Source: Catenuloplanes atrovinosus (GTDB taxonomy: Bacteria; Actinomycetota; Actinomycetes; Mycobacteriales; Micromonosporaceae). From it: a stretch of 64,000 nt of DNA. Every line of letters begins with the position of its first letter. The first letter of the stretch is position 1. Below the pieces are notes generated by a model, which had not been told where the DNA came from, made no database searches, and saw only the letters and a program-made list of their open reading frames with translations. This document shows, piece after piece, positions 25,424 to 33,074 of this stretch. Made by a program: the position numbers and the translations under genes. The stretch lies in NCBI RefSeq assembly GCF_031458235.1, contig NZ_JAVDYB010000001.1, forward strand, positions 7,134,501-7,198,500. The letters run 5' to 3'.

Positions 25424-26515
25424 ATGCGACCGGTTCGCTTCGTCGCCCTCTCCGAGGACGGCCAGGCCCTGGTACTCGCCGACGAGGTCGGGCGACTCCT
25501 GGCACTCCCCATCGACGAGCGCATCGCGGGTGCGCTGCACACCGAGCCCGGCGGAGGCGGCGTCGCCCTCGCCGTGGCCGGCACCGCCACCGAACTCAAG
25601 GCCACGCTGGCCCCGCGGGACATCCAGGCCCGCATCCGGGCCGGCGAGTCCGCCGACGACGTCGCCCGGATCGCGGGCGTCCCGGTCGACCGCGTGCTCC
25701 GCTACGCCGGCCCCGTGCTCCAGGAGCGGGCCATGCTCGCCCAGCACGCCCGGCGCACCCGGCTGAAGACCTCTGAGCGCGGCGCGCCGCTGGCCGAGGT
25801 CGTCGACGGCCGCCTCGCCCAGCACGGCATCGACACCGAGAAGATCTCCTGGGATGCGTATCGGCGGGAGGACGGCACCTGGCGCATCATCGCCACCTGG
25901 CCGTCCGGCAAGGCCACCGCCCAGGCCTCGTGGGACCTCGACAAGTCCCGCCAGGTCGTGGCGCCGCACGACGACATGGCGCAGTACCTCTGCGCCGAGC
26001 GCCCCACGCCGATCCTCGGCCAGGAGCCGGCCCCCGAGCGCAGCGGCCACGGCCTGCCCACCCCGTCGCGCACCGAGCCCGGCCGCGGCGGTCACGGCCT
26101 CCCCGGCGCCACGACCGAGAAGCCGCGCCCCGCGCGCGACCTCGGCCGGGACCCGATCCGTGCCGGCCGCGACGCGCTGCTCGCGTCCCTCGACCGCCCG
26201 CTCGGCCAGAGCTCCGGCCGCTCACTCGACCCGGCCGCCCTGACCGAGTCGGTCCGCCCCCGCTCCGCCCCCACCGTGGGCGGCGCCGCCTCCCTGCTCG
26301 GCGGCGGTGCCGGCTCCGCCTTCGACGACGACGCGGACCTCCCCAAGGAGGTGCCGGCCGTGCCGTCGCTGGCCGTCCTGCGCCCGCGCCGGACGACCAA
26401 CTCCGGTCAGGGCACCGCCGAGTCCACCGACGCCTCCGGCAAGCCCCGCAAGCGCCTCCCGAGCTGGGACGACGTCCTCTTCGGCGGCGGACCAGCGGCC
26501 CGCGAGACAAGCTGA
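25424..26515 (+). CDS. sepH: Septation protein SepH (DUF3071)
   Basis: 363 residues. SepH stimulates FtsZ assembly in Streptomyces and mycobacteria. The N-terminal ~170 residues form the conserved DUF3071 domain, starting VRFVALSEDGQALVLADEVGRLL when split (VRFVALSEDG, then ALVLADEVGRLL), with a predicted helix-turn-helix (SADDVARIAGVPVDRVLRY). The middle and C-terminal part is a low-complexity Pro/Arg/Gly linker ending in a conserved PSWDDVLFGG box. SD GGAGG seven bases before ATG 25424. A U-tailed hairpin terminator follows. Confidence 0.93.
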   Translation: MRPVRFVALSEDGQALVLADEVGRLLALPIDERIAGALHTEPGGGGVALAVAGTATELKATLAPRDIQARIRAGESADDVARIAGVPVDRVLRYAGPVLQERAMLAQHARRTRLKTSERGAPLAEVVDGRLAQHGIDTEKISWDAYRREDGTWRIIATWPSGKATAQASWDLDKSRQVVAPHDDMAQYLCAERPTPILGQEPAPERSGHGLPTPSRTEPGRGGHGLPGATTEKPRPARDLGRDPIRAGRDALLASLDRPLGQSSGRSLDPAALTESVRPRSAPTVGGAASLLGGGAGSAFDDDADLPKEVPAVPSLAVLRPRRTTNSGQGTAESTDASGKPRKRLPSWDDVLFGGGPAARETS

Positions 26516-26530
26516 CTCCCTTCATCACCG

Positions 26531-26559
26531 AACGGCGGCGTGACTTTCACGCCGCCGTT
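26531..26559 (+). terminator. Rho-independent terminator after sepH
   Basis: AACGGCGGCGTGA (26531-26543), loop CTT, exact complement (26547-26559), then TTT-rich sequence. Confidence 0.85.
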
Positions 26560-26588
26560 TCCCGTTCCTGCCACCAGCCGGAGTTCTC

Positions 26589-27083
26589 GTGGTTCAGTCC
26601 TATGACGCCGTCACCGCATGGCGGGCCGCCGGCGAGGCCGGTGACGCCGCCGGTGCGGTCGCCGCACTCAGCCCTGACGTCACGCTGGTCTCGCCGATCA
26701 CCGAGCGGTTCACCTTCCAGGGCCACCGCCAGGTACGCACCCTGCTCGACGTGGCCCTGGCCGTCATCGACGACCTCACCTACACCGACCAGGTCGCCGA
26801 GGCCCGCACCGTGGCGCTCTTCTACGAGGCGAGGATCGGCACGACGCGCCTCTACGAAGCCCAGCGGCTCCGCCTGGGCGACGACGGCCTGATCCACCAC
26901 ATCACCCTCTACGTCCGGCCACTGCCGGCACTCACCCTGCTGATGACCCGTCTCGGCCCCGATCTGGCCCGGCGCAACGGACAACCCGGCCTGGCCCGCC
27001 TGATCCCGCTCGCCAGCGGCATGCTGCACTCGATGGCCACCACCGGCGAACAACGAATCATGCCGAGAGCGGCACCCCGATGA
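26589..27083 (+). CDS. SnoaL/NTF2-like protein
   Basis: 164 residues, GTG start with GGAG nearby. The first ~120 residues follow the nuclear-transport-factor-2/SnoaL pattern: helix with YDAVTAWRAAGEAGD, a short linker, then SPITERFTFQGH and a set of beta strands ending HITLYVRPLP. The last 40 residues are a helical tail with LLMTRLGPDLAR. NTF2-like proteins bind or isomerise small hydrophobic molecules; no catalytic Asp/His set is evident. Lone gene after the sepH terminator. Confidence 0.75.
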   Translation: MVQSYDAVTAWRAAGEAGDAAGAVAALSPDVTLVSPITERFTFQGHRQVRTLLDVALAVIDDLTYTDQVAEARTVALFYEARIGTTRLYEAQRLRLGDDGLIHHITLYVRPLPALTLLMTRLGPDLARRNGQPGLARLIPLASGMLHSMATTGEQRIMPRAAPR

Positions 27084-27150
27084 CCTCACACCGCTCTCGC
27101 AGTCGACGTAGCTGATCGATCATCTCCTCAAGGCGTTCCTCATCGGTCAC
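27058..27150 (-). CDS. Possible 30-residue peptide
   Basis: A GTG (27148-27150) with AGGG seven bases upstream opens a short frame rich in Glu, Leu and Arg (EERLEEMIDQLRRLRERC), a plausible amphipathic helix. It overlaps the 3' end of the SnoaL-like gene in antisense by 26 nt. Too short to judge by composition alone; may be a remnant. Confidence 0.2.
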   Translation of the reverse strand: MTDEERLEEMIDQLRRLRERCEVIGVPLSA

Positions 27151-27208
27151 GCGATCACCCTGGAGGGCGACGCGGCACCTGACAACACCTACCGGGCCCT
27201 GCGACCCG

Positions 27209-27769
27209 CTAGATCGGATAGCGGCCCAGTTCCGTATACACCGGGCTCGGGCCCAACTGGCTTCGCATCAGGCGGAGGCTTGTCGCCGGCCACTCGGGGC
27301 CCGAGTAGGCGTCCAGGGCCGCGCGGTCCTGTTCCACCTGAGCGGCGTCGATCCGGTCGCCCGGTCGTGCCAGGGTCAGGTGCGGCCGGAAGGGGCGGTC
27401 GTCGAACGGCAAGCGGGACCGCTTGAGCGCGTGCCGGATCGCCCGCGCCGACGACTGGAGACGATCGACGTCGCCGGTCAGCCCGGCCCACAGGATGGTG
27501 AACCGGCCCCGCCCGAACCGCCCACCCCCGGCGATGCGGAGGCGGGCGGGCGGCGTACCGGCGGATGGGGTCGCCTGCCGGAAGGCCGCGTCCACGTCGG
27601 TCAGCCGGTCGTCCGGGACCTCGCCGAGGAAGACGAGGGTCACGTGCCACTGTGCCCGCGGCGCGAGCCGCGTATTGACCCGTGCGGTGCTGATGTGCAG
27701 GCCGCTGACGTGCGCCGCCAGGTGGGCGCACGCCTCCTCGGGCGGGTAGATGCCGGCGAACAGGCGCAC
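27209..27769 (-). CDS. thpR: RNA 2',3'-cyclic phosphodiesterase (2H family)
   Basis: 186 residues. A 2H phosphoesterase with two HxT/S motifs: H42-V-T44 in WHVTLVFLG and H130-L-T132 in FRPHLTLAR, the pair that forms the active site. MRLFAGIYPP is a classic ThpR N-terminus. Opens 2',3'-cyclic phosphates in RNA; cytoplasmic. GTG start, nine bases after the stop of the upstream small membrane-protein gene, so probably one operon. Confidence 0.92.
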   Translation of the reverse strand: MRLFAGIYPPEEACAHLAAHVSGLHISTARVNTRLAPRAQWHVTLVFLGEVPDDRLTDVDAAFRQATPSAGTPPARLRIAGGGRFGRGRFTILWAGLTGDVDRLQSSARAIRHALKRSRLPFDDRPFRPHLTLARPGDRIDAAQVEQDRAALDAYSGPEWPATSLRLMRSQLGPSPVYTELGRYPI

Positions 27770-27778
27770 CCGCCGACG

Positions 27779-28228
27779 TTAACGCGGCGCGCGCAGCACC
27801 AGGCCGGCGGCCTCCAGCTCCGACTCGATGCGGAGGCGTTCGATCTCCAGGTCCATGCCGACCACCTCGGCGAGGTGCTCGGGGATGTCGAGGCAGCGGC
27901 TGGCCAGGCGCAGGCGGGCGTCGTACGCCCGGAGCACGGCGATGTGCCAGACCAGCGAGTGGGTGGCGATGCCCAGCCGATGGCGGTACAGCCGGCGGAG
28001 GTCGGCCGCGAGGAACTCGATCGCGGGGCTCGGCGGGTCGGGGTCGGCGGGGAGGCCGTCCCAGCGCCGGTCGAGGCGCCGCAACAGGATGCGGTCACGC
28101 AGTGTCATGCGTCCGTTGCTCCGGAGCCCTGCCTCTCCGGAGCCTCTCGCGCATCTGACCAGGATGACGGGCAGGCACAACATCGCCAGTAGCAGGAGTG
28201 CCAGCACCACCATGTGCTTCTCGCCCAC
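27779..28228 (-). CDS. Conserved hypothetical protein with N-terminal membrane helix
   Basis: 149 residues from GTG 28228 (or 144 from the internal ATG at 28213). A single Leu-rich transmembrane helix occupies residues ~6-24, followed by a cytoplasmic region with LRDRILLRRLDRRW and a helical C-terminal half rich in Arg/Leu. No recognised domain. Lies upstream of thpR in the same direction. Family unknown to me. Confidence 0.6.
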   Translation of the reverse strand: MGEKHMVVLALLLLAMLCLPVILVRCARGSGEAGLRSNGRMTLRDRILLRRLDRRWDGLPADPDPPSPAIEFLAADLRRLYRHRLGIATHSLVWHIAVLRAYDARLRLASRCLDIPEHLAEVVGMDLEIERLRIESELEAAGLVLRAPR

Positions 28229-28365
28229 GTGCCTGACGGTATGCGCAGAGTGTCAATGATCACTACTGATATGCCGCGACATGACAAGAATTAGCCACCT
28301 GGCTGAATGCGATTCTGCCGATCGGGTGATGGACGACCGCGAGCCTGCATTCGTGGATCCGGCGA

Positions 28366-29661
28366 TTATGAAACTGGCGCGTTCGCCTCGGCCGGCGTGA
28401 TCACGGACAGCCGGGGCAGCGGGCGCAGCGTGATCCGCAGTCGCTCGCCGGATCGGCGCAGCTGCCAGATGAGCGCGGCCAGCGCCGCGACCAGCGAGAT
28501 CGCGCCGCTGAGCGCGATGCTCACGGCCGGGCCGAACCACTCCGCCCACGCGCCCGCGATCGGCGCGCCGATCGGCGTGGTGCCGAGGAAGACCAGCACG
28601 TACAGCGCCATCACGCGGCCGCGGTAGGCGCCGTCCGTGCCGAGCTGCACGCGCTGGTTCGCGGCCTGCGCGAAGAAGATCATGAAGAACCCGGTGGGTA
28701 CGAGCAGGATCGCGGCCGCCCAGAAGGTGGGTGCGAAGCCGACCAGGATCTCCAGCACCGCGAACGCCACGCCGGGCAGCAGCACGGTGTAGACCGACGG
28801 CCGCCCGGTGCGCGCGCTGCCGGCCAGGGCGCCGCCCAGCGCGCCGAGCGCGAGCGCGGTGGTGAGCAGGCCGAACCAGGCCGCGCCGGCGTGGAACGAG
28901 ACCTTGGCGAGCACCGCCAGCGTCACCGGGAAGTTGAAGCCGATCATGGCGACCACGGCCATCACCACGATCACCAGCAGCAGGTCGCCGCGGGTCCACA
29001 CGTACCGGAGGCCGTCGAGCACGCCGCCCTTCGCGCGCGTGCCCGGGGCCGCGGCGCGGATCAGGGCGGGGACGTGCATCCGCAGGTACGCGAAGACCGG
29101 CGCGACGCCCAGCGCGGTGCTGATCAGGAAGACCGGCCCGACGCCGAGCCCCGCGATCGCCACGCCGGCCAGCGCCGGGCCGCTGACCCGGGCGACGTTG
29201 AACGTGGCGGCGGAGAGCGAGAGCGCGTTCGGCAGCAGCGTCAGGCCGACCAGCTCGGAGATGAACGACTGGCGGACCGGCGTCTCGATCGCATTGGCGA
29301 CGCCGAGCAGCCCGGCGAAGACGAAGACGTGCCAGAGCTCGACCACGCCGGCCGCGACCAGGATCGCGAACACGATCGCGAGCAGCGCGTACGCGGCGTT
29401 CGAGGCGATCAGGATGCGGCGCTTGTCGTACCGGTCGGCGAGCTTGCCGGCGTAGAGCGTGAGCAGCAGGACGGGCAGGAACTGGAGCGCGGTGACGATG
29501 CCGAGCGCGGAGCCGGAGTTGCCGGACAGGTCCAGCACCAGCCAGTCCTGGGCCGTGAACATCATCCAGACGCCCACCAGCTTCACCAACTGGCCGGTGG
29601 CGAACAGCCGGTAGTTGCGTACGGTCAGGGATCGGAATGTCGTGTTCAGCGTGGCCCGCAC
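28366..29661 (-). CDS. MFS transporter (enterobactin-exporter-like group)
   Basis: 431 residues with about 12 hydrophobic segments. The N-terminal FRSLTVRNYRLFATGQ and a motif-A region LYAGKLADRYDKRRIL are characteristic of the MFS_3/EntS-like exporters. GTG start. It lies 51 bp downstream of a MarR regulator on the same strand; the two probably form a regulator-exporter operon, with the MarR protein sensing the exported drug or metabolite. The substrate is not determinable. Confidence 0.88.
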   Translation of the reverse strand: MRATLNTTFRSLTVRNYRLFATGQLVKLVGVWMMFTAQDWLVLDLSGNSGSALGIVTALQFLPVLLLTLYAGKLADRYDKRRILIASNAAYALLAIVFAILVAAGVVELWHVFVFAGLLGVANAIETPVRQSFISELVGLTLLPNALSLSAATFNVARVSGPALAGVAIAGLGVGPVFLISTALGVAPVFAYLRMHVPALIRAAAPGTRAKGGVLDGLRYVWTRGDLLLVIVVMAVVAMIGFNFPVTLAVLAKVSFHAGAAWFGLLTTALALGALGGALAGSARTGRPSVYTVLLPGVAFAVLEILVGFAPTFWAAAILLVPTGFFMIFFAQAANQRVQLGTDGAYRGRVMALYVLVFLGTTPIGAPIAGAWAEWFGPAVSIALSGAISLVAALAALIWQLRRSGERLRITLRPLPRLSVITPAEANAPVS

Positions 29662-29712
29662 GGGATCGTGCGCCTCCCTCGTCTCGGCGTGCTGGTGCTG
29701 CCGTGTGACGGA

Positions 29713-30147
29713 TCAGGCGGCGCGAGCGACCCTCTGCATGATCTCGGCCGCCCGGCGGAGGGTCTCCAGATCCTCCGCGGACAGGTCGGCGAGATGGTCA
29801 GCGAGCCACTCGTTGTGCGCGCGCTGCACCTGCTCGTACTCCTGGCGCCCCTGCGCGGTGGTACGCAGGATGACCTGCCGGCCGTCGGTCGGATGCGGCT
29901 CGCGGAGCACCATGCCCCGCTCCTCCAGCTTCGCGATGATCTTGGTCATCGTGGGTGGCTGCACCCGCTCGACGTCCGCGAGCTCGCGCGGGCTGAGCGC
30001 ACCGGCCAGCTCCAGGCTGGTCAGCGCGGACAGCTGCGCCATGGTCAGGTCGCCGACCGGCCGCGCCTGCCGCAGCCGCCGGTTGAGCCGGGTGATCGCT
30101 TCGCGCAGCCCCAGGGCGAGCTGCAGCGCGGTCGTGCGCTCCGCCAT
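29713..30147 (-). CDS. MarR family transcriptional regulator
   Basis: 144 residues. Winged helix-turn-helix with LTMAQLSALTSLELAG, recognition segment PPTMTKIIAKLEERG and a wing containing DGRQVILRTT, flanked by dimerisation helices. ATG 30147 (or GTG 30150) follows GGGACGG. Upstream lies a pair of near-identical TTAGC(C/T)AGGCT direct repeats, likely its own operator. Most likely autoregulates and represses the adjacent MFS exporter. Confidence 0.92.
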   Translation of the reverse strand: MAERTTALQLALGLREAITRLNRRLRQARPVGDLTMAQLSALTSLELAGALSPRELADVERVQPPTMTKIIAKLEERGMVLREPHPTDGRQVILRTTAQGRQEYEQVQRAHNEWLADHLADLSAEDLETLRRAAEIMQRVARAA

Positions 30148-30171
30148 CACCGTCCCGCTCCGTCACGTTCC

Positions 30172-30197
30172 TTAGCCTAGCTAATAAGCCTGGCTAA
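30172..30197. promoter_or_regulatory. Likely MarR operator
   Basis: On the minus strand TTAGCCAGGCT and TTAGCTAGGCT are 11-bp direct repeats at 13-bp spacing, and TTAGCC/GGCTAA at the ends make the block partly palindromic. It sits 25 bp upstream of the MarR ATG. Confidence 0.6.
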
Positions 30198-30271
30198 CTA
30201 CCACCGATATGACCGCTCTCACCAGCGTGCGCCGGGAGGTTCGGCACACCGTACCCCCCGGCGCCGCCACA

Positions 30272-31717
30272 TCAGATGATCGCGGCCTCGATCGGACCGC
30301 GCAGGAAGTAGAGGACGAAGAGGAAGGCCACGGCGTACAGCAGCGGGTGCACCTGGCGGGCCTTGCCGGACACCGCCTTGAGCAGCACGTACGTGATCAC
30401 ACCGGCCCCGATGCCGTTCGAGATCGAGTACGTGAACGGCATCAGCACGATGGTCAGGAACGCCGGGATCGCGATCTCCCAGTCGCTCCAGTCGATCGTG
30501 CGCACCGCGGTCATCATCAGGAAGCCGACCACCACCAGCGCCGCGGACGCCGCCTCGAACGGCACGATCTGCACCAGCGGCGACACCAGCACCGCGACCA
30601 GGAACAGCGCGCCGGTCACCAGGTTCGCCACGCCGGTCCGGGCGCCCTCGCCCACGCCGGCCGCGCTCTCGATGTACGACGTGTTGCTGGACGTGCTGGC
30701 CGCGCCGCCGGCCGCCGCCGCGATCGAGTCGACCAGCAGGATCTCCCGGGTACGCGGCGGCGTGCCGTTCTCGTCGAGCAGCCCGCCCTCCTGGCCCACC
30801 GCGACCATCGTGCCCATCGTGTCGAAGAAGTCCGTCAGCAGCAGCGTGAACACGAACATCAGGCAGACCAGCACGCCCGCGCGGCTCCACGAGTCGAACA
30901 GGTTGAAGTCGCCGAGCAGCGACAGGTCCGGCGTGACCGACCAGTCCTTGTCCAGCGTGGGCACGTTCAGCGACCAGCCGCGCGGGTTGCCGGACGGCCC
31001 GCCCGCCGGGCCGACCTTCGCGATCGCCTCCACGATCAGGGCCAGCACGGTGGCGGCGAGGATGCCGATCAGGATCGCGCCCTTCACCCGGCGCACCATC
31101 AGGACCAGCGTGAACAGCAGCCCGATCACGAAGACCAGCACCGGCCAGGTGACGAGCTGGCCGCCGATGCCGAGCAACAGCGGCGGCGACCCGGCCGCGC
31201 CCCGCGCGAAGCCCGCGTCCACGAAGCCGATCAGCGCCAGGAACAGGCCGATGCCGACGCCGATCGCGGTCTTCAACTCCGTGGGTACGGCGTGGAAGAC
31301 CGCCTGACGGAAGCCGGTGAGCACCAGGACGGCGATGATCACGCCCTCGATGACGACCAGGCCCATCGCGTCGGCCCAGGTCATCTGCGGCGCGATCTCG
31401 TACGCGACCAGCGCGTTGACGCCCAGCCCGGCGGCCAGCGCGAGAGGGAAGCGCGCCACCACGCCCATCAGGATCGTCATCAGGCCGGCGACCAGCGCGG
31501 TCGCGGCCGCGATCGCCGGGATCGCCAGCGATCGGCCGTCGGCGTCGACCGCGGCGCCGAGGATCAGCGGGTTGAGGACCACGATGTAGGCCATCGTGAA
31601 GAAGGTGGCGAAGCCTCCGCGCACCTCGCGGCTCAGCGTCGAGCCGCGCGCGGAGATCTCGAAGTATCTGTCGAAGCCGTTCCGGGGCGTCGTTGCCTCT
31701 GCCGGTGAGCCGGCCAT
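30272..31717 (-). CDS. NCS2 family purine/pyrimidine permease (AzgA-like)
   Basis: 481 residues. The N-terminal FDRYFEISARGSTLSREVRGG and FFTMAYIVVLNP segments and the LAAGLGVNALVAYE motif identify the AzgA/PbuG subgroup of nucleobase permeases, which import guanine, hypoxanthine or adenine with protons. About 13 membrane segments. ATG 31717 is favoured by GAGG five bases upstream over GTG 31723. No riboswitch is visible ahead of it. Monocistronic. Confidence 0.92.
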   Translation of the reverse strand: MAGSPAEATTPRNGFDRYFEISARGSTLSREVRGGFATFFTMAYIVVLNPLILGAAVDADGRSLAIPAIAAATALVAGLMTILMGVVARFPLALAAGLGVNALVAYEIAPQMTWADAMGLVVIEGVIIAVLVLTGFRQAVFHAVPTELKTAIGVGIGLFLALIGFVDAGFARGAAGSPPLLLGIGGQLVTWPVLVFVIGLLFTLVLMVRRVKGAILIGILAATVLALIVEAIAKVGPAGGPSGNPRGWSLNVPTLDKDWSVTPDLSLLGDFNLFDSWSRAGVLVCLMFVFTLLLTDFFDTMGTMVAVGQEGGLLDENGTPPRTREILLVDSIAAAAGGAASTSSNTSYIESAAGVGEGARTGVANLVTGALFLVAVLVSPLVQIVPFEAASAALVVVGFLMMTAVRTIDWSDWEIAIPAFLTIVLMPFTYSISNGIGAGVITYVLLKAVSGKARQVHPLLYAVAFLFVLYFLRGPIEAAII

Positions 31718-31842
31718 GGGCACCTCACTGGGGGATGATCGGGACTAACGGAAGGCGTCATGGTCCCAAACGCACTGTGCCCGCAAAAGCTCACATATGT
31801 TTCTGATTCGTACCGCTGACCTGGCGCGGATCACGCTGGACG

Positions 31843-31848
31843 TACCCT
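31843..31848 (+). promoter_or_regulatory. -10 element of a leaderless promoter (DUF2530 gene)
   Basis: TACCCT six bases before the GTG at 31855; no Shine-Dalgarno. Confidence 0.5.
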
Positions 31849-31854
31849 TGGGGC

Positions 31855-32166
31855 GTGGCCCGATCCCCAGTTCCGCTGCCGACGTCCGACATGACGCCGG
31901 ATGATCGGCCGTCGAGCCCGGAGGGTCCGCGTCCCCGTCCCACGCCGCTCGATCCGCCGATGGTCCCGTTCGCGGTGGGTGGCACCATCGCCTGGGCGCT
32001 CGCCGGTCTGGTGCTCGTCGTCTTCTTCCGGGACTGGCTGGATAGCACCGGCCGCACCGACTGGCTGTGGATCTGCCTCACCGGCTTCCTGCTCGGCTTC
32101 CCCGGCACGGTCACGATGATGCGCCACGACGCGCACCGGCGGAGGCGGCGTCGGACTCAGCCGTGA
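31855..32166 (+). CDS. DUF2530 domain membrane protein
   Basis: 103 residues. A Pro-rich cytoplasmic start, then two transmembrane helices (roughly residues 37-58 and 68-86) joined by DWLDSTGRTDW, and a basic tail with RRRRRR, matching DUF2530. Function unknown. GTG start with TACCCT six bases upstream indicates a leaderless message. Its 3' end overlaps the DUF3027 gene on the other strand by 10 bp, an arrangement often conserved in actinomycetes. Confidence 0.85.
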   Translation: MARSPVPLPTSDMTPDDRPSSPEGPRPRPTPLDPPMVPFAVGGTIAWALAGLVLVVFFRDWLDSTGRTDWLWICLTGFLLGFPGTVTMMRHDAHRRRRRRTQP

Positions 32167-32975
32167 CCGTACGGCTCGGCCGGCTCGTCGCCCTCGACGG
32201 ACCCGGACGCCCGGCTGACCGCCACGGCCTCGACCTCGCTGTCGTCGTAGATCGTCGGCAGCTCCTCGACGTGCGCCTCCGGCTCCTGGAGCGTCTCGGA
32301 GTGCGCGCCGCAGCCGTGGTCGATGCTGACGGCGCGGCCGTCGTCCGGCGCGTAGAGGTTGCCGCACACGCCGAACGCCTGACGCAGCGCGCCGGCCAGC
32401 GGGAGGTAGAAGCCGCACGAGCCGCACCGGGCCGTGCGCGGGGCCGCCACGGAGATCGGCGCCTCCGGGCCGTGATCCCCGTCGTACCACCGCTGGGCCG
32501 TGTCCTGCCGGCCGAACCGGGACATCACCCGCGCCCGGCCCAGGCCCAGCTCCCAGGTGGCCTCCTCGACCGCCGGGTCGTCCGACTCCAGGTAGCCCGG
32601 GGCCAGCCGCTCATCGTCCGGCGCGGTCGGCAGCAGGTCGCCCACGCCGAGGTCGCCGGGCTGCAGGCGCTCGTTCCACGGGAGCCAGCCCGGGGCCATC
32701 AGCGCGTCCGGCCCCGGCAGCAGCACGGTCTCGCAGACCGTCACGTGCTTGCTGCGTGAGACGCGCGTCACGGTGACCGCCCAGCGCCACCCGCGATAGC
32801 CCGCGAGGTGACACTCGAACAAGTGCGTGACCAGGCGATCGCCCTCGGCGATCACCTCCAGGTGCTCACCGACCTCGGACGCGTCCACCACATCGGTGAT
32901 CGCGTCGCGGGCGATGTCGACGGCGTCGGCGCAGACCTGGTCGAGTTTGGCGGGCCGGGCGGCGATCCTGCTCAC
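32157..32975 (-). CDS. DUF3027 domain protein with Cys motif
   Basis: About 272 residues, cytoplasmic. The N-terminal ~130 residues match DUF3027 (CADAVDIARDAI, VTHLFECHLAGYRGWRW, PGWLPWNERLQPGDLG). Near residue 200 a CGSCGFYLPL segment and a later CGNLYAP/HGCGAH give a probable zinc site. The C-terminus is acidic. GTG 32975 is chosen because the conserved region begins directly after it; the frame itself runs on much further upstream. Divergent from the big MFS gene. Biochemical role unknown. Confidence 0.83.
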   Translation of the reverse strand: MSRIAARPAKLDQVCADAVDIARDAITDVVDASEVGEHLEVIAEGDRLVTHLFECHLAGYRGWRWAVTVTRVSRSKHVTVCETVLLPGPDALMAPGWLPWNERLQPGDLGVGDLLPTAPDDERLAPGYLESDDPAVEEATWELGLGRARVMSRFGRQDTAQRWYDGDHGPEAPISVAAPRTARCGSCGFYLPLAGALRQAFGVCGNLYAPDDGRAVSIDHGCGAHSETLQEPEAHVEELPTIYDDSEVEAVAVSRASGSVEGDEPAEPYGHG

Positions 32976-33074
32976 CCGTCCATTCTTCCCTACGCATCGG
33001 CCGCTCTCCCACTTGACCCCGATCGCGCCCGGCCGGTGGGGCGAATCCGGCCTCGATGGGCGAGGATGGAACGC

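Noticed and set aside
30172-30197. An iron-box (DtxR/IdeR) reading of the TTAG/CTAA repeats
   Set aside because: The core does not align with TTAGGTTAGGCTAACCTAA over its full length, and the adjacent gene is a MarR regulator.
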